A stretch of 64,000 nucleotides of DNA from Sphingomonas oligoaromativorans (GCF_011762195.1 NZ_JAASQK010000007.1:1-64000); one strand, 5' to 3'; positions 1 to 10,197 are shown, counted from the stretch's first letter. Notes: a model not told the origin generated them from the letters alone. Program-made: numbers and translations.

Positions 1-332
<332 letters not shown>

Positions 333-819
333 ATGTCCATCACCACCGCAACGGGAAAACGTCACGGCAATAACAGCATCTCCAGGAGCCGTTCCTGCAC
401 AATATACAAGTGTGTATGCATATCGAGACAGTGAACGACTTAAGCTTTACCGATACTTCGCGACCTAGAGGTTCGCAAAGACCGGAGCCGCCGCCCACAT
501 GTCCCTTCATCCAACCAACAATGAGAAAGATACCGCCGACGCCAATCTCCCCCTCCCTCTGCAGAGAAGGGCAAACCAGGCATCAATGTCGCGGTAAACC
601 GCGCCGCACCAAGTGGCGAAGCGCCGTTGACGAGGCGCTGTCTATGCCCACTCATCGCTGGCGTCAACACCATTTTGCAAAATTGTTTCGGTACGCTTGC
701 AACACCGCGAAAACCGGCGATTCTTTAACGCCTGCACGGCACAAGCAGCCGGTTCGAGGTGGGGGAATCGAGTGCCTGCGATTCGTGAGGATGAGGAACG
801 GACGGGATCGGATGCGGGA
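333..819. other. rRNA operon leader and promoter region, no protein gene seen
   Basis: About 490 bases between the 16S 5' end and the flippase start. The base composition is lower in GC than in neighbouring genes. Several short open frames cross it in different frames, but none has a ribosome binding site or recognisable protein. The expected content is the transcribed 16S leader (minus strand, including the processing stem and antitermination signals) and the rRNA promoter, for which one candidate is listed separately. Confidence 0.6.
639..667 (-). promoter_or_regulatory. candidate rRNA operon promoter
   Basis: On the minus strand TTGACG (662-667) is followed after exactly 17 bases by TAGACA (639-644). 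This would start transcription near 632, about 300 bases before the mature 16S end, a usual leader length. An A/T-rich run lies just upstream (about 668-690), in the position of an UP-like element. It is a sequence match only; the -10 is imperfect. Confidence 0.45.
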
Positions 820-2265
820 ATGGCCGCCCGCATCCGCAGCGCGGTGCTCTGGCGCTCCGGCAGCCAGATCATCGGCCAGCTCGTGATGTGGAGCTCGACC
901 TTCCTCGTGCTCCGCCTGCTCACGCCCGCGGACTATGGCCTGTTCGCGATGACGCAGTTCGTCCTCGCTCTCGCCCAGCTCATGAACGGCTTCAGCTTCG
1001 CCGCCTCGCTGGTGCAGAGCGAAAGGCTCGACGAGGAGCGCGTGGGCCAGGTGTTCGGCGTGCTGATCCTGATGAACGGATCGATCGCGGCCGCGCAGTT
1101 CCTCGCCGCCCCGCTGGCTGCCGACTATTTCCATCAGCCCATGCTGGTGGCGCTGCTGCGCGTGCAGAGCCTGCTGCACATCACGACGCCGTTCATCATC
1201 ATGCCGCAGGCGCTGCTCAGCCGGAATATCGATTTCCGCACGCAGGGGCGCGCCAATCTGCTGGCGGCACTGGCGGGGGCGATCACCGCGCCGGCCTGCG
1301 CGCTGGCGGGGCTCGGCGTGTGGACGCTGGTGCTGGCGCCGCTCGCGCTCTTCACCACGCGGGCGCTGCTGCTCGGCATTCTCGGACGTTGGTGGGTATG
1401 GCCCCGCTTCAGCCTCTCGGGCGCGGGCGCGACGCTCGGCTATGGCGGCACCGTGCTGGTGAGCGACATCCTGTGGTTCGTGCAGAACCAGGCCGACGTC
1501 TTCATCGCCGGGCGCCGCTTCGACGCCCATATGCTCGGGCTCTATTCCGAGGGGCTTTTCCTCACCCAGATCCTCGTCAACAAATTCGTGCCCGCGCTGA
1601 ACGACGTCGCCTTCCCCGCTTATGCGCGGATGCAGGCGGACAAGGGCGCGGTCGCGTGGAGCTTCTCCCGCGCGCTCGGGCTCATCATGCTGGTGGCGCT
1701 GCCCTGCTATGTCGGGCTGGCCGCCACCGCCGAGCCCCTGGTGCTGACTGCGATGGGGCCGCGATGGGCCGAGGTGGTGCCGCTGGTGCGGCTGCTCGCC
1801 TTCGCCATGCCGTTCGTGACGCTGCACATCCTCTATCCGCCGGCCACCAATGCGCTGGGCAAGCCGCGCATCGGGGCGATCTCGTCAGGCGCGGGCGCGC
1901 TGTTGCTGCCAGCCGCCTTCGCGGTCGGCGTGTATTACGGGCCACTCGGCATGGCGGCGGCCTGGGTGGTGGCGACGCCGCTGCTGGTGCTGGTGTCGAG
2001 CAGCCTGTCGCTGCCCGTGATCGGGCTGAGCTGGCGGCGGCTCGGCGGCGCGATCTGGCCGCCTCTGGTCGCGGCCCTGGGCATGGGGCTGGTGGTGACC
2101 GGCGTGGACCGGCTGCTGCCGGCGATGGCGCCGCCCATGCGGCTGGCGATCCTCGTTCCGGCCGGCGTGGCGGCCTATGCGGCGCTCATTCTGCTCGTCG
2201 CCCGGTCCCTCGTGACGCAGGCGCTCGCCATGGTGCGCGGCCGGAGCCAGCCGGCGGCCGCCTGA
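820..2265 (+). CDS. oligosaccharide flippase family protein (Wzx/MOP superfamily)
   Basis: A 481-residue, strongly hydrophobic protein with about 12-14 predicted membrane segments. The N-terminal pattern (RSGSQIIGQLVMWSSTFLV, then LLTPADYGLFAM) is typical of polysaccharide biosynthesis/flippase proteins (Polysacc_synt family), which move lipid-linked sugar units across the inner membrane. The length fits the family. The ATG at 820 puts the first conserved helix at the N-terminus; a GTG at 772 in the same frame, behind a GAGGTGGGGG stretch, would add 16 residues and is a real alternative. No other polysaccharide genes are next to it, so the exported glycan cannot be named. Confidence 0.85.
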   Translation: MAARIRSAVLWRSGSQIIGQLVMWSSTFLVLRLLTPADYGLFAMTQFVLALAQLMNGFSFAASLVQSERLDEERVGQVFGVLILMNGSIAAAQFLAAPLAADYFHQPMLVALLRVQSLLHITTPFIIMPQALLSRNIDFRTQGRANLLAALAGAITAPACALAGLGVWTLVLAPLALFTTRALLLGILGRWWVWPRFSLSGAGATLGYGGTVLVSDILWFVQNQADVFIAGRRFDAHMLGLYSEGLFLTQILVNKFVPALNDVAFPAYARMQADKGAVAWSFSRALGLIMLVALPCYVGLAATAEPLVLTAMGPRWAEVVPLVRLLAFAMPFVTLHILYPPATNALGKPRIGAISSGAGALLLPAAFAVGVYYGPLGMAAAWVVATPLLVLVSSSLSLPVIGLSWRRLGGAIWPPLVAALGMGLVVTGVDRLLPAMAPPMRLAILVPAGVAAYAALILLVARSLVTQALAMVRGRSQPAAA

Positions 2266-2284
2266 CGGCCGCCGACCCGCGCGC

Positions 2285-2713
2285 TCAATTCCCCGCGATG
2301 TAGAGGCGCATCGCCTCGGCTTCCGCCTCGATCCGGTCGATGCGCTGCTTCACGAGATCGCCGATCGACACGAAGCCGACCATCGCCCCATCCTCCACCA
2401 CCGGCAGATGGCGGATGCGCCGCTGCGTCATCAGCGCGAGGGCGGACAGAATCCGCGCGCTGCGCTCGACCGTGAGCGCGGGGGCCGTCATCACCTCGCC
2501 GACCTTGCGATCCAGCGTGGCCGGCCCTTCCGCGCCCAGCCTGTAGATCACGTCGCGTTCGGAGAAGATTCCGAGGACACGCCCGCCCTGAATCACGGGC
2601 ACCGCACCGATACGCCGTTCCGCGAGCAGCTTCACGACCGCGCTCACCGGCATGTCTGGATCGACGGAGATCACCTCCCCGTTCCTCGATTGGAGAATCG
2701 CAGCGATCGTCAT
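2285..2713 (-). CDS. CBS domain-containing protein
   Basis: 142 residues made almost entirely of two CBS motifs: about residues 8-62 (ending in GIFSERDVI) and about 75-132 (ending in VGFVSIGDLVKQ). The repeated hydrophobic-GhhserDl pattern is the CBS signature. Stand-alone tandem CBS (Bateman) proteins bind adenosyl ligands such as AMP, ATP or SAM and act as energy or redox sensors; no effector domain is present. A GAGGAGGCCGGC stretch upstream of the ATG serves as ribosome binding site. It is convergent with the flippase gene. The ligand cannot be read from the sequence. Confidence 0.9.
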   Translation of the reverse strand: MTIAAILQSRNGEVISVDPDMPVSAVVKLLAERRIGAVPVIQGGRVLGIFSERDVIYRLGAEGPATLDRKVGEVMTAPALTVERSARILSALALMTQRRIRHLPVVEDGAMVGFVSIGDLVKQRIDRIEAEAEAMRLYIAGN

Positions 2714-2783
2714 GCCGGCCTCCTCTTTTTAGGCCGGGCTGGACCGCTCCGGCCGGGTTGATGATTCCATGACCGGAGGCCAA

Positions 2784-3083
2784 ATGGAAGCCATGCCGAA
2801 ACCCGACCCAACGCCGCGGCGCCGGATCGCCAATCCCCATGCCTGGGCTCGCTATTGGCGGATCATGCGGTGGATGACGCTGCTCGCGCTGGCCTGCGTG
2901 GCGGTGGCGCTGATCTACTTCAAGACCGGCGAATCGCCCGTGCCGGTGCATATGGTGATCGCCACCTCGCTGGGCGTGTTCCTGACCGTGATGGTCGGCA
3001 CCGGGCTGATGAGCCTCGCCTTCCTGTCCTCGGGGACAGGCCATGACGAGGATGCGGCCGACCCGTTCGACAAGCGGCACTGA
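2784..3083 (+). CDS. small two-helix inner-membrane protein
   Basis: About 99 residues. A basic N-terminus (PKPDPTPRRRIANPHAWARYW) is followed by two hydrophobic helices, about residues 31-47 and 56-82, and an acidic, hydrophilic tail. The arrangement predicts both ends in the cytoplasm. GGAGG just upstream supports the ATG at 2784; ATGs at 2769 and 2793 are alternatives. A strong hairpin terminator follows 14 bases after the stop. I do not recognise a named family; similar short proteins are common in sphingomonads. Function unknown. Confidence 0.75.
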   Translation: MEAMPKPDPTPRRRIANPHAWARYWRIMRWMTLLALACVAVALIYFKTGESPVPVHMVIATSLGVFLTVMVGTGLMSLAFLSSGTGHDEDAADPFDKRH

Positions 3084-3096
3084 ACCCCGAAAAGGA

Positions 3097-3133
3097 AAGG
3101 GCGCCATCCCAGCGGAACGGCGCCCTTCCTGTT
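3097..3133 (+). terminator. rho-independent terminator
   Basis: Perfect 9-base arms AAGGGCGCC (3097-3105) and GGCGCCCTT (3119-3127) with a 13-base loop, followed by CCTGTTTCC. It lies between the small membrane protein gene and the convergent DUF4167 gene, so it may serve both directions. Confidence 0.7.
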
Positions 3134-3153
3134 TCCGTCAGACCGGTGGCGGA

Positions 3154-3903
3154 TCAGGCCGCGACCGGGCTGTCCTCGTTCGGCGTCGCGACGCGGCGGG
3201 TGCGACGACGGCGCGGCGCGGGCTCGTCACCGGCATCGCCTTCGGCCGGAGCGGCGGCATGGCCGTTGGCGCCCTCATCGTCCGACGAACCGAAGGCCGG
3301 CGGCAGACGGTCGATCTCGATGCGCTGCGGAGCGCCCTCGGCCTGCGCCTCACCCTCGGCACGACGCGGGCGGCGGCCACGGCGCGGACGGCGATCGCCC
3401 TCGTCCTCGCTCACCTCCTCGCGGGGAGCCTCGGCCTCGGCGGCCACCGGCTCGCGCTCGCGGCGGCGCGGTTCGCGATCCTGGCGATCCTGGCCCTGAC
3501 GCTCCTGACGGCGCGGCTCACGCTCCTCGCGGCGGGGCTGCTCGGACTCGGCCGCTTCCTCGCCGCCCTCGCCCTCGTCGCCGCCTTCCTCGAACTCGTC
3601 ATTCTCGAAGCGCGGGCGGCGCTGCTGGTTCTGGTGCGGGTTCTGATCCTCGAACCGGGCGCGATTCTCGTTGAGGACGCGGAAATAATGGTCCGCGAAC
3701 TGGAGATAATATTCGGTCATCACGCGATCGCCCTGAGTCTGGGCGTCCCGCGCGAGATTGCGATATTTCTCATGCAGTTGGGCCGCGTTGCCGCGCGCCC
3801 GGTTGTCGATCCGGTTGCCTCGATCGGAGCCATTACCGCCGGGGCCTCGCACCTGCGCGCCGCCGCGGCCACGGCGACGGCCGTTCTGCCGATTGTTGAT
3901 CAA
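3154..3903 (-). CDS. DUF4167 domain-containing protein
   Basis: About 249 residues. The N-terminus INNRQNGRRRGRGG and the block HEKYRNLARDAQTQGDRVMTEYYLQFADHYFR (about residues 40-71) are the DUF4167 signature found across alphaproteobacteria. The rest is low complexity: Arg/Glu/Gln-rich stretches alternating acidic and basic runs, so it is probably disordered and possibly nucleic-acid binding (inference from composition). The TTG at 3903 matches where family members begin and has GAGGA upstream; a GTG at 3942 would add 13 residues. It lies downstream of prmC on the same strand, an arrangement I associate with alphaproteobacteria. Function unknown. Confidence 0.85.
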   Translation of the reverse strand: MINNRQNGRRRGRGGAQVRGPGGNGSDRGNRIDNRARGNAAQLHEKYRNLARDAQTQGDRVMTEYYLQFADHYFRVLNENRARFEDQNPHQNQQRRPRFENDEFEEGGDEGEGGEEAAESEQPRREEREPRRQERQGQDRQDREPRRREREPVAAEAEAPREEVSEDEGDRRPRRGRRPRRAEGEAQAEGAPQRIEIDRLPPAFGSSDDEGANGHAAAPAEGDAGDEPAPRRRRTRRVATPNEDSPVAA

Positions 3904-4199
3904 CGTTTCCGAGTCCTCGTTCCTGGTGGTCCTAGTCACCACTCCCGCCGGTCGCGTCCGGCATTCGCCCGGCCCTCCCGGACGATTCGCAGGCGCCGTC
4001 CATGATCTGCGCGCCGGCCTCGAGCATGTGGAAGATCACATGCTCCATTCCGCGTCGCTGCCCCGCCATGCGGAGCGGCAGGCCATCGGTTTCGGCATGG
4101 GGCCGCAGCGTTCGAACACGATGTTCCGATGCTGAGTGGCCCCCGTTCCTGCTCCTCATGTAGTGTGCCGCAACCGCAAAACCAAGTGGAATATGCGCT

Positions 4200-5024
4200 T
4201 CAATGCGTCGCAATGATGCAACGGTCCCGCCCGGCAAGATCGGAGCGGACCCGCGTGGCAAGCCCTTCGGCCGCGACCAGTGCCGAGACGGCAGCCCCCT
4301 GCGTCGCGCCGATCTCGATGCAGGCGGCCCCGCCCGGCGCGAGCTGCGCGCGAAGCAGCGGGGCAATGGCGCGATAATCGTCGAGCCCGTCGGCGCCCGC
4401 GAACAACGCCGAGTGCGGCTCATGCTCGATCACGTCGCGGGGAAGGAGCTCGTCTGTCCCGATATAAGGCGGGTTGCAGAGGATGAGGTCGAACGCCTCG
4501 CCGGTGCCGGCCCAGCCGCCCTCGATCATCCGCGCACGTCCCGCCATGTCGAGCGCCTCGGCATTGGCCGACGCGATGGCGAGCGCCGCCGAAGATCGAT
4601 CGATGCCGACGCCCGACGCCTCCGGCCATTCGGCGAGCGCGGCGAGCAGCAGCGCCCCCGATCCCGTGCCGAGATCGAGCACGCGCTTCGGCCCCGCCGT
4701 ACCGCGGAAATGATCGACCGCCGCCTCGATCAGCGTCTCGCTGTCGGGGCGCGGGATCAGCACGCCGGGCGCCACCGCGAGGTCGATCGTCCAGAAGGCG
4801 CGTGTGCCCGTGATATAAGCGAGCGGCTCGCCGCCCACGCGCCGTTCCAGCAATGCCACGAAACCTTCGGGCGCCGGCCGGTCGAGCCCGCCGAGCAGCA
4901 GCGCCTCGCGGCTCACGCCCAGCGCGTGCGCCATCAGCAGCTCGGCGTCGAGGCGCGGCGTCTCCGAGCGATCGGCGAGGCGGGCGGCAGCCTCCGCCAG
5001 CGCCGCCCGCACGTCAGGCGGCAT
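4200..5024 (-). CDS. prmC: peptide chain release factor N5-glutamine methyltransferase PrmC
   Basis: 274 residues. It methylates the glutamine of the GGQ motif in release factors RF1 and RF2 using SAM. Visible features are an N-terminal helical substrate-binding domain (about 1-75), the SAM-binding motif DLGTGSG (about 117-123) and the catalytic NPPY (about 184-187) followed by [11 protein letters not shown], characteristic of HemK/PrmC. The chosen ATG overlaps the end of prfA, its substrate gene, by 11 bases; an upstream in-frame start at 5054 would lie deeper inside prfA. The operon order is hisS-prfA-prmC, consistent with translational coupling. Confidence 0.95.
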   Translation of the reverse strand: MPPDVRAALAEAAARLADRSETPRLDAELLMAHALGVSREALLLGGLDRPAPEGFVALLERRVGGEPLAYITGTRAFWTIDLAVAPGVLIPRPDSETLIEAAVDHFRGTAGPKRVLDLGTGSGALLLAALAEWPEASGVGIDRSSAALAIASANAEALDMAGRARMIEGGWAGTGEAFDLILCNPPYIGTDELLPRDVIEHEPHSALFAGADGLDDYRAIAPLLRAQLAPGGAACIEIGATQGAAVSALVAAEGLATRVRSDLAGRDRCIIATH

Positions 5025-6093
5025 CGTCGAGCGCGGCGAGGCGGCTCGCCTCATCCTCCGCGATCAGCGCGCCGAGCAGCTCGTCCATCTGGCCTTCGAG
5101 GATTTCGGGCAGGCGATGGAGCGTCAGGTTGATGCGGTGGTCGGTCACGCGCCCCTGCGGGAAGTTGTAGGTGCGGATGCGCTCCGAACGATCGCCCGAG
5201 CCGACCATCGACTTGCGCGCGCCCGCCCGCGCCGAGGCCAGCCGCTCGCGCTCCAGCTCATAGAGGCGCGCGCGCAGCACCTTCATGGCCTTCGCCTTGT
5301 TCTTGTGCTGCGATTTCTCGTCCTGCTGGCTGACGACGAGGCCGGTCGGCAGGTGGGTGATGCGCACCGCCGAGTCCGTGGTGTTGACCGACTGGCCACC
5401 GGGGCCGGACGAGCGGAACACGTCGATGCGCAGATCCTTCTCGTCGATCTTCACGTCGACTTCCTCCGCCTCGGGCAGCACGGCCACCGTCGCCGCCGAG
5501 GTGTGGATGCGCCCGCCGCTCTCGGTGACGGGCACGCGCTGGACACGATGGACGCCGCTCTCGAACTTGAGCTTGGCGAACACGCCCTGCCCGGTGACGC
5601 TGGCGACCACTTCCTTGAAGCCGCCCATCTCGGCCGCGCTCGCCGACATCAGCTCGACGCGCCAGCCCTGCGTATCGGCATAGCGCTGGTACATGCGGAA
5701 CAGGTCGCCCGCGAACAAGGCCGCCTCGTCGCCGCCGGTGCCGGCGCGGATTTCGAGGATGGCCGAGCGTTCGTCCGCCGCGTCCTTGGGGAGCAGGCTG
5801 ATCGCGAGGTGCCGCTCCGCATCGGGCAGGCGGGTGCGGAGCAGTTCCATCTCCTCGGCCGCCATGGCACGGATGTCGGCGTCAGGATCTTCCGCCATGT
5901 TGCCGAGCACGCCCAGCTCCGCGCGCAGCCGGCGAACCTCGGCGGCGGCGACGGCCACCGGCTCAAGCTCGGCATAATCGCGCGAGAGGCGGACGAACTG
6001 GTCGGCCGGCAGATCGGCGCGCGCCATCGCCGACTGAAGCTCATGGTGCCGCGCCTCGATCGCGGCGATGCGCTCGGACGTGATCGAAACCAT
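5014..6093 (-). CDS. prfA: peptide chain release factor 1
   Basis: 359 residues, the normal RF1 length. It recognises UAA/UAG stop codons and triggers peptide release on the ribosome. The GGQ catalytic loop is at 232-234 ([12 protein letters not shown]), and the stop-codon-reading PxT motif appears as PVT at 188-190, which marks RF1 rather than RF2. The start ATG shares one base with the hisS stop (TGATG), and the 3' end overlaps prmC by 11 bases. This indicates a tightly coupled hisS-prfA-prmC operon. Confidence 0.97.
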   Translation of the reverse strand: MVSITSERIAAIEARHHELQSAMARADLPADQFVRLSRDYAELEPVAVAAAEVRRLRAELGVLGNMAEDPDADIRAMAAEEMELLRTRLPDAERHLAISLLPKDAADERSAILEIRAGTGGDEAALFAGDLFRMYQRYADTQGWRVELMSASAAEMGGFKEVVASVTGQGVFAKLKFESGVHRVQRVPVTESGGRIHTSAATVAVLPEAEEVDVKIDEKDLRIDVFRSSGPGGQSVNTTDSAVRITHLPTGLVVSQQDEKSQHKNKAKAMKVLRARLYELERERLASARAGARKSMVGSGDRSERIRTYNFPQGRVTDHRINLTLHRLPEILEGQMDELLGALIAEDEASRLAALDDAA

Positions 6094-7352
6094 CAGGCGG
6101 CGGTCTCCACCCCGATCCAGGCAGCGATGCGATCGAGCGGCACGGCGGCCTGCTCGCCGGTCGCGAGCCGCTTCACCGAGGCCTCGCCGCGCGCCAGTTC
6201 ATCCTCGCCGAGAATGACCGCGAAGCGCGCGCCGGCCGCATCGGCCTTCTGCATCCGCTTCTTCATATTGCCCTTGTATGCCATGTCGCAGGCGACGCCG
6301 GCGCGGCGCAGCGTGGCGATCACGCCGCCCGCCGCCGCCTCGGCCGCGGCGCCCATCGGCACCACGGCGACATCGATGGTCGGCTTCGCCGGCTCGTCGA
6401 TCAACATCCCGAGCCGCTCGATGCCCGCCGCCCAGCCGACCGCCGGGGTAGCCGGGCCGCCGAGCGATTCGATCAGGCCATCATAGCGGCCGCCGGCCAG
6501 CACCGTGCCCTGCGCGCCGAGCCGATCGGTGACGAACTCGAAAGCGGTGTGGCGATAATAATCGAGTCCGCGCACCAGCCGAGCATTGCGCGTCCAGGCG
6601 ACGCCCGCCGCGTCGAGCCCCTTGGTGACGGCCTCGAAGAAGGCACCCGCCTCGCTCGACATATGCGCGTCGATGCCCGGCGCCGCGTCCGCGATCGGGC
6701 GGTCGCGCGGGTCTTTGGAATCGAGGATGCGCAGCGGATTCTTGTCGAGGCGGACGAGGCTGTCCTCGGAAAGCTCACCCCGATGCGCCTCGAAATGCGC
6801 GACCAGCGCCGCCCGCCACGCATCGCGCGTCTCGGCGTCGCCCAGCGTGTTGAGCTGGAGCGTCACGCCGTCGGCGATGCCCAGCTCACGGAGAAGCTGG
6901 TCGGCCATCACCAGCAGCTCGACATCCGCCTGCGGCTCGGCCGCGCCGATGATCTCGGCGTCGATCTGGTGGAACTGGCGATAACGGCCCTTTTGCGGGC
7001 GCTCGTAACGGAACACGGGGCCATGCGTCGCGAGCTTCAGCGGCACGAACTGCTGCCAGCCCTCGGTGAGATAGGCACGGCTCAGGCCCGCCGTGAACTC
7101 CGGGCGCAGCGTCAGCGAATCCCCGCCGCGATCCTCGAACGTGTACATCTCCTTGGAGACCACATCGGTGGTCTCGCCGATCGAGCGGGCGAACACGGCC
7201 GTCGCCTCGAAGATCGGGATTTCGACGCGCTGGAAGCCGTACAGACCCCGCACCCGGTCGAAGGCCGAGACCACGGCATGATGGCGGCGCGCGGCCTCCC
7301 CGAAGAGATCCTGGGTGCCACGAATGCGCTGGGGAGTGTCGGATCGGCTCAT
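6093..7352 (-). CDS. hisS: histidine--tRNA ligase
   Basis: 419 residues. This class II aminoacyl-tRNA synthetase charges tRNA-His. The N-terminal [10 protein letters not shown] block, the motif 2 region with [18 protein letters not shown] (about residues 113-130) and the histidine-binding loop [13 protein letters not shown] (about 261-273) identify a genuine HisRS rather than the HisZ paralogue. The anticodon-binding domain is C-terminal (from about 320). It is the first gene of the hisS-prfA-prmC operon; the divergent ppa gene starts about 100 bases away. Confidence 0.96.
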   Translation of the reverse strand: MSRSDTPQRIRGTQDLFGEAARRHHAVVSAFDRVRGLYGFQRVEIPIFEATAVFARSIGETTDVVSKEMYTFEDRGGDSLTLRPEFTAGLSRAYLTEGWQQFVPLKLATHGPVFRYERPQKGRYRQFHQIDAEIIGAAEPQADVELLVMADQLLRELGIADGVTLQLNTLGDAETRDAWRAALVAHFEAHRGELSEDSLVRLDKNPLRILDSKDPRDRPIADAAPGIDAHMSSEAGAFFEAVTKGLDAAGVAWTRNARLVRGLDYYRHTAFEFVTDRLGAQGTVLAGGRYDGLIESLGGPATPAVGWAAGIERLGMLIDEPAKPTIDVAVVPMGAAAEAAAGGVIATLRRAGVACDMAYKGNMKKRMQKADAAGARFAVILGEDELARGEASVKRLATGEQAAVPLDRIAAWIGVETAA

Positions 7353-7454
7353 GGGGGCCGGTCCCTAATGGAAAACAGGCCATCCGAAAATATACTTCGC
7401 ACGCGCACAAGGCGGCTTGAGGCATAATCGCGCGGGGGCTATTTCGCAGCCGCT

Positions 7455-8024
7455 ATGAACATCGATCTCATCCCCGTTGGCGCGAACCCGCCGCACGAGC
7501 TTAACGTCATCATCGAGGTGCCCGTCGGCGGCGAGCCGGTGAAGTACGAGTTCGACAAGAAGTCGGGCGCGCTCTTCGTCGATCGCATCCTGCACACGCC
7601 GATGCGCTATCCCGCCAACTACGGCTTCGTGCCGCACACGCTGTCGCCGGACGGCGATCCGCTCGATGCGCTGGTCATCGCGCGCTCGCCCTTCGTGCCG
7701 GGCAGCGTGGTGCGCGTCCGCCCGATCGCGGTGCTGCGCCTGGAAGACGAGGCCGGCGGCGACGAAAAGCTCATCACCGTCCCCGACAACAAGACCTTCC
7801 CTTATTACAACGAAGTCGGCGAGAAGGGCGATCTGCCCGAGATCGTGATGCAGCAGATCGAGCATTTCTTCACCCACTACAAGGATCTGGAAAAACAGAA
7901 GTGGGTGCGCATCGGCACCTGGGGCGATGCCGAGGAAGCGCGCCAGATCATCATCGAGGCGATCGAGGCCGCCAAGAAGGCCAAGGAAGAGACCGGCGAC
8001 GACGCGGGCGCCAAGCACCTCTGA
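7455..8024 (+). CDS. ppa: inorganic pyrophosphatase (soluble, family I)
   Basis: 189 residues, slightly longer than the 175-residue E. coli enzyme because of a Lys/Glu/Asp-rich tail. It hydrolyses pyrophosphate to phosphate in the cytoplasm. Family I metal-binding features are visible: KYEFDKKSG, ANYGFVPHTL, and the DGDPLDALV signature (about residues 66-74), followed by the tyrosines of TFPYYNEV. A possible promoter upstream has TTGAGG and TATTTC separated by 17 bases (about 7419-7447). A strong terminator follows. A membrane-bound pyrophosphatase gene (hppA) begins at the other end of the window. Confidence 0.97.
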   Translation: MNIDLIPVGANPPHELNVIIEVPVGGEPVKYEFDKKSGALFVDRILHTPMRYPANYGFVPHTLSPDGDPLDALVIARSPFVPGSVVRVRPIAVLRLEDEAGGDEKLITVPDNKTFPYYNEVGEKGDLPEIVMQQIEHFFTHYKDLEKQKWVRIGTWGDAEEARQIIIEAIEAAKKAKEETGDDAGAKHL

Positions 8025-8051
8025 TCCGATCGTCCGATCGACGCACACAGG

Positions 8052-8090
8052 GCGGGCCGGGGCGCGGACAGCGCTTCCGGCCCGCTTTTC
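8052..8090 (+). terminator. rho-independent terminator of ppa
   Basis: Perfect arms GCGGGCCGG (8052-8060) and CCGGCCCGC (8077-8085) followed by TTTTC, 28 bases after the ppa stop. Confidence 0.8.
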
Positions 8091-8211
8091 GTTGGGGCGC
8101 CGGCAATCGGACAGTCGTGAAATATCTGAAATATTCTTGCGCCGTCTGGACCTTTTCATCCGGGCGCGGCATCGCTCTGCGGCAGATTTCTGACAGGGAG
8201 TTTCCCGTTCG

Positions 8212-10152
8212 ATGACCAAGTTCGCCCGCGCGCTCGCCGGCGCCGCACCGATCGCGCTGTTCCTCGGCCTCGCCCCGGCCCACGCCGTGCAGCCCGCCAC
8301 CAACAGCTTTCCGCAGCCGATCGCGATCAACGACACGATCCCCGCGCCCAAGGATGTTCCCTATCCCGGCGGCACGATCAAGCTCGCGGTCGACGCCACC
8401 GACGTGACGCGTGGCATCTTCACGGTGAAGGAAGTCATTCCCGTGGCGGAAGCCGGCAAGCAGACCCTGCTCTTCCCCAAATGGCTGCCCGGCAACCACA
8501 GCCCGACCGGCCAGATCTCCAAGATCGCGGGCCTCGTCATCACCGCCGACGGCAAGACCCTGCCCTGGGTGCGCGACACCATCGACGTGTACGCCTTCCA
8601 CATCGACGTTCCGGCGGGCGCCAGGGAAATCACCGCCAGCTTCCAGTATCTCTCGCCGACCACCGGCAATCAGGGCCGCATCGTCGCGACGCCCGACATG
8701 CTGAGCCTCCAGTGGGATTGCGTCGCGCTCTATCCGGCCGGCTATTTCGTCCGCCAGATCCCGTTCGAGGCGAGCGTCGCCTATCCGAAGGGCTGGAAGT
8801 CCGCGACCGCGCTGGCGCCGGGCCTGTCGGGCGACACCGTCACCTATCCGGTGGTGGATTTCGAGACGCTGGTCGATTCGCCCGCGATCGCCGGCCGCAA
8901 CATGGTGAGCCACGAGCTGGCGCCGGGGGTGAAGCTCGACATCGCCGCCGACCGCCCCGACCAGCTCAAGGCCACGCCCGAGCAGCTCGCCGCGCACAAG
9001 CGCCTGGTCGATCAGGCCGTGAAGCTGTTCGGCGCGCAGCATTACGACCATTACGATTTCCTGTTCACGCTCTCCGACAATCTCGGCGGCGAGGGCCTGG
9101 AACACCATCGCTCGTCCGAGGACGGCACCGACGCCGACTATTTCACCGATTGGGATTCGAGCGTCGCCGCCCGCAACCTGCTGCCACACGAGTTCACGCA
9201 TAGCTGGAACGGCAAGTATCGCCGCCCGGCCGACCTGTGGACGCCCGACTATCGCACGCCGATGCAGGACACGCTGCTCTGGGTCTATGAGGGCCAGACC
9301 CAATATTGGGGCTACATCCTCCAGGCGCGCTCGGGCCTCGCCACCAAGCAGGAGACGCTCGACGCCCTCGCCTCGACGGCGGCCTATTACCAGAACACCC
9401 CCGCCAAGGCGTGGCGCACGGTCGAGGACACCACCAACGATCCGAGCATCTCGCAGCGCCGCCCCAAGGCCTGGACCAGCTATCAATGGTCCGAGGATTA
9501 TTATGAGGCCGGCAAGCTGGTGTGGCTCGATGCCGACCAGCTCATCCGCGAGAAGACCGGCGGCAAGAAGTCGCTCGACGATTTCGCCCGCACCTTCTTC
9601 GGCATGAGGGATCGCGACTGGGGCGTGCTGACCTATCGCTTCGACGATGTCGTCGCGGCGTTGAACTCGGTCATGCCCTATGACTGGGCGACCTTCCTCA
9701 ACGAGCGCATCAATGCCGTGAAGCCCGAGGCGACGCTCGGCTGGATCGCGCGCGGCGGCTACAGGCTCGACTATCAGGATACGCCGACCGGCTATTGGAA
9801 ATCCCGCGAAAAGGAGCGCGGGGTTTCCGACTACAGCTATTCGATCGGCCTCACGCTCGGCAAGGACGGGGCGATCAGCAGCGTGTTCTGGGGGAGCCCG
9901 GCGTTCAAGGCGGGCATCACCACGGGCTCCAAGCTCGTCGCCGTCGATGGCCGCGCCTATGACAAGGATCTGCTCAAGAGCGTCATTACCGCGGCCAAGG
10001 GCGGCACCCAGCCGATCCATCTGCTGGTCAAGCAGGGCTCGGAATATCGCGACGCCGTCGTCCAGTGGAACGGCGGCCTGCGCTATCCGACGCTGGTGAA
10101 GGTGGCGAAGGGCGAGGCCGGCCTCGACAAGCTGCTCGAACCGAAGAAGTAA
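8212..10152 (+). CDS. M61 family metallopeptidase (glycyl aminopeptidase-like) with PDZ domain
   Basis: 646 residues with an N-terminal signal peptide (AGAAPIALFLGLAPAHA), so exported to the periplasm. An N-terminal beta-sandwich (about 40-200) precedes the thermolysin-like zinc motif HEFTH (326-330, followed by SWNGKYRRP), the M61 hallmark, with a downstream Glu in VYEGQTQYWG as likely third ligand. A PDZ-like domain occupies about 545-620 (GLTLGKDGAISSVFWGSPA). M61 peptidases cleave N-terminal glycine-rich substrates. Both the length and the domain order fit the family. It is followed by a strong terminator, so it is probably monocistronic. The substrate is unknown. Confidence 0.9.
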   Translation: MTKFARALAGAAPIALFLGLAPAHAVQPATNSFPQPIAINDTIPAPKDVPYPGGTIKLAVDATDVTRGIFTVKEVIPVAEAGKQTLLFPKWLPGNHSPTGQISKIAGLVITADGKTLPWVRDTIDVYAFHIDVPAGAREITASFQYLSPTTGNQGRIVATPDMLSLQWDCVALYPAGYFVRQIPFEASVAYPKGWKSATALAPGLSGDTVTYPVVDFETLVDSPAIAGRNMVSHELAPGVKLDIAADRPDQLKATPEQLAAHKRLVDQAVKLFGAQHYDHYDFLFTLSDNLGGEGLEHHRSSEDGTDADYFTDWDSSVAARNLLPHEFTHSWNGKYRRPADLWTPDYRTPMQDTLLWVYEGQTQYWGYILQARSGLATKQETLDALASTAAYYQNTPAKAWRTVEDTTNDPSISQRRPKAWTSYQWSEDYYEAGKLVWLDADQLIREKTGGKKSLDDFARTFFGMRDRDWGVLTYRFDDVVAALNSVMPYDWATFLNERINAVKPEATLGWIARGGYRLDYQDTPTGYWKSREKERGVSDYSYSIGLTLGKDGAISSVFWGSPAFKAGITTGSKLVAVDGRAYDKDLLKSVITAAKGGTQPIHLLVKQGSEYRDAVVQWNGGLRYPTLVKVAKGEAGLDKLLEPKK

Positions 10153-10163
10153 GCGCGACGGAG

Positions 10164-10195
10164 GCCCCTCCCGCGCGGATCGCGGGAGGGGCTTT
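10164..10195. terminator. bidirectional hairpin terminator
   Basis: Perfect 12-base arms GCCCCTCCCGCG and CGCGGGAGGGGC around a 5-base loop, then TTTCC. It lies between the convergent M61 and SMR genes. Confidence 0.8.
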
Positions 10196-10197
10196 CC

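Noticed and set aside
3932-4423. Minus-strand open frame between prmC and the DUF4167 gene
   Set aside because: Half of it is out of frame inside prmC and the remainder has no start with a ribosome site and no recognisable domain. It is left as a possible leader.
7951-10020. A 689-codon minus-strand frame over the M61 peptidase
   Set aside because: It mirrors the peptidase codon pattern and has no recognisable domain or ribosome site.
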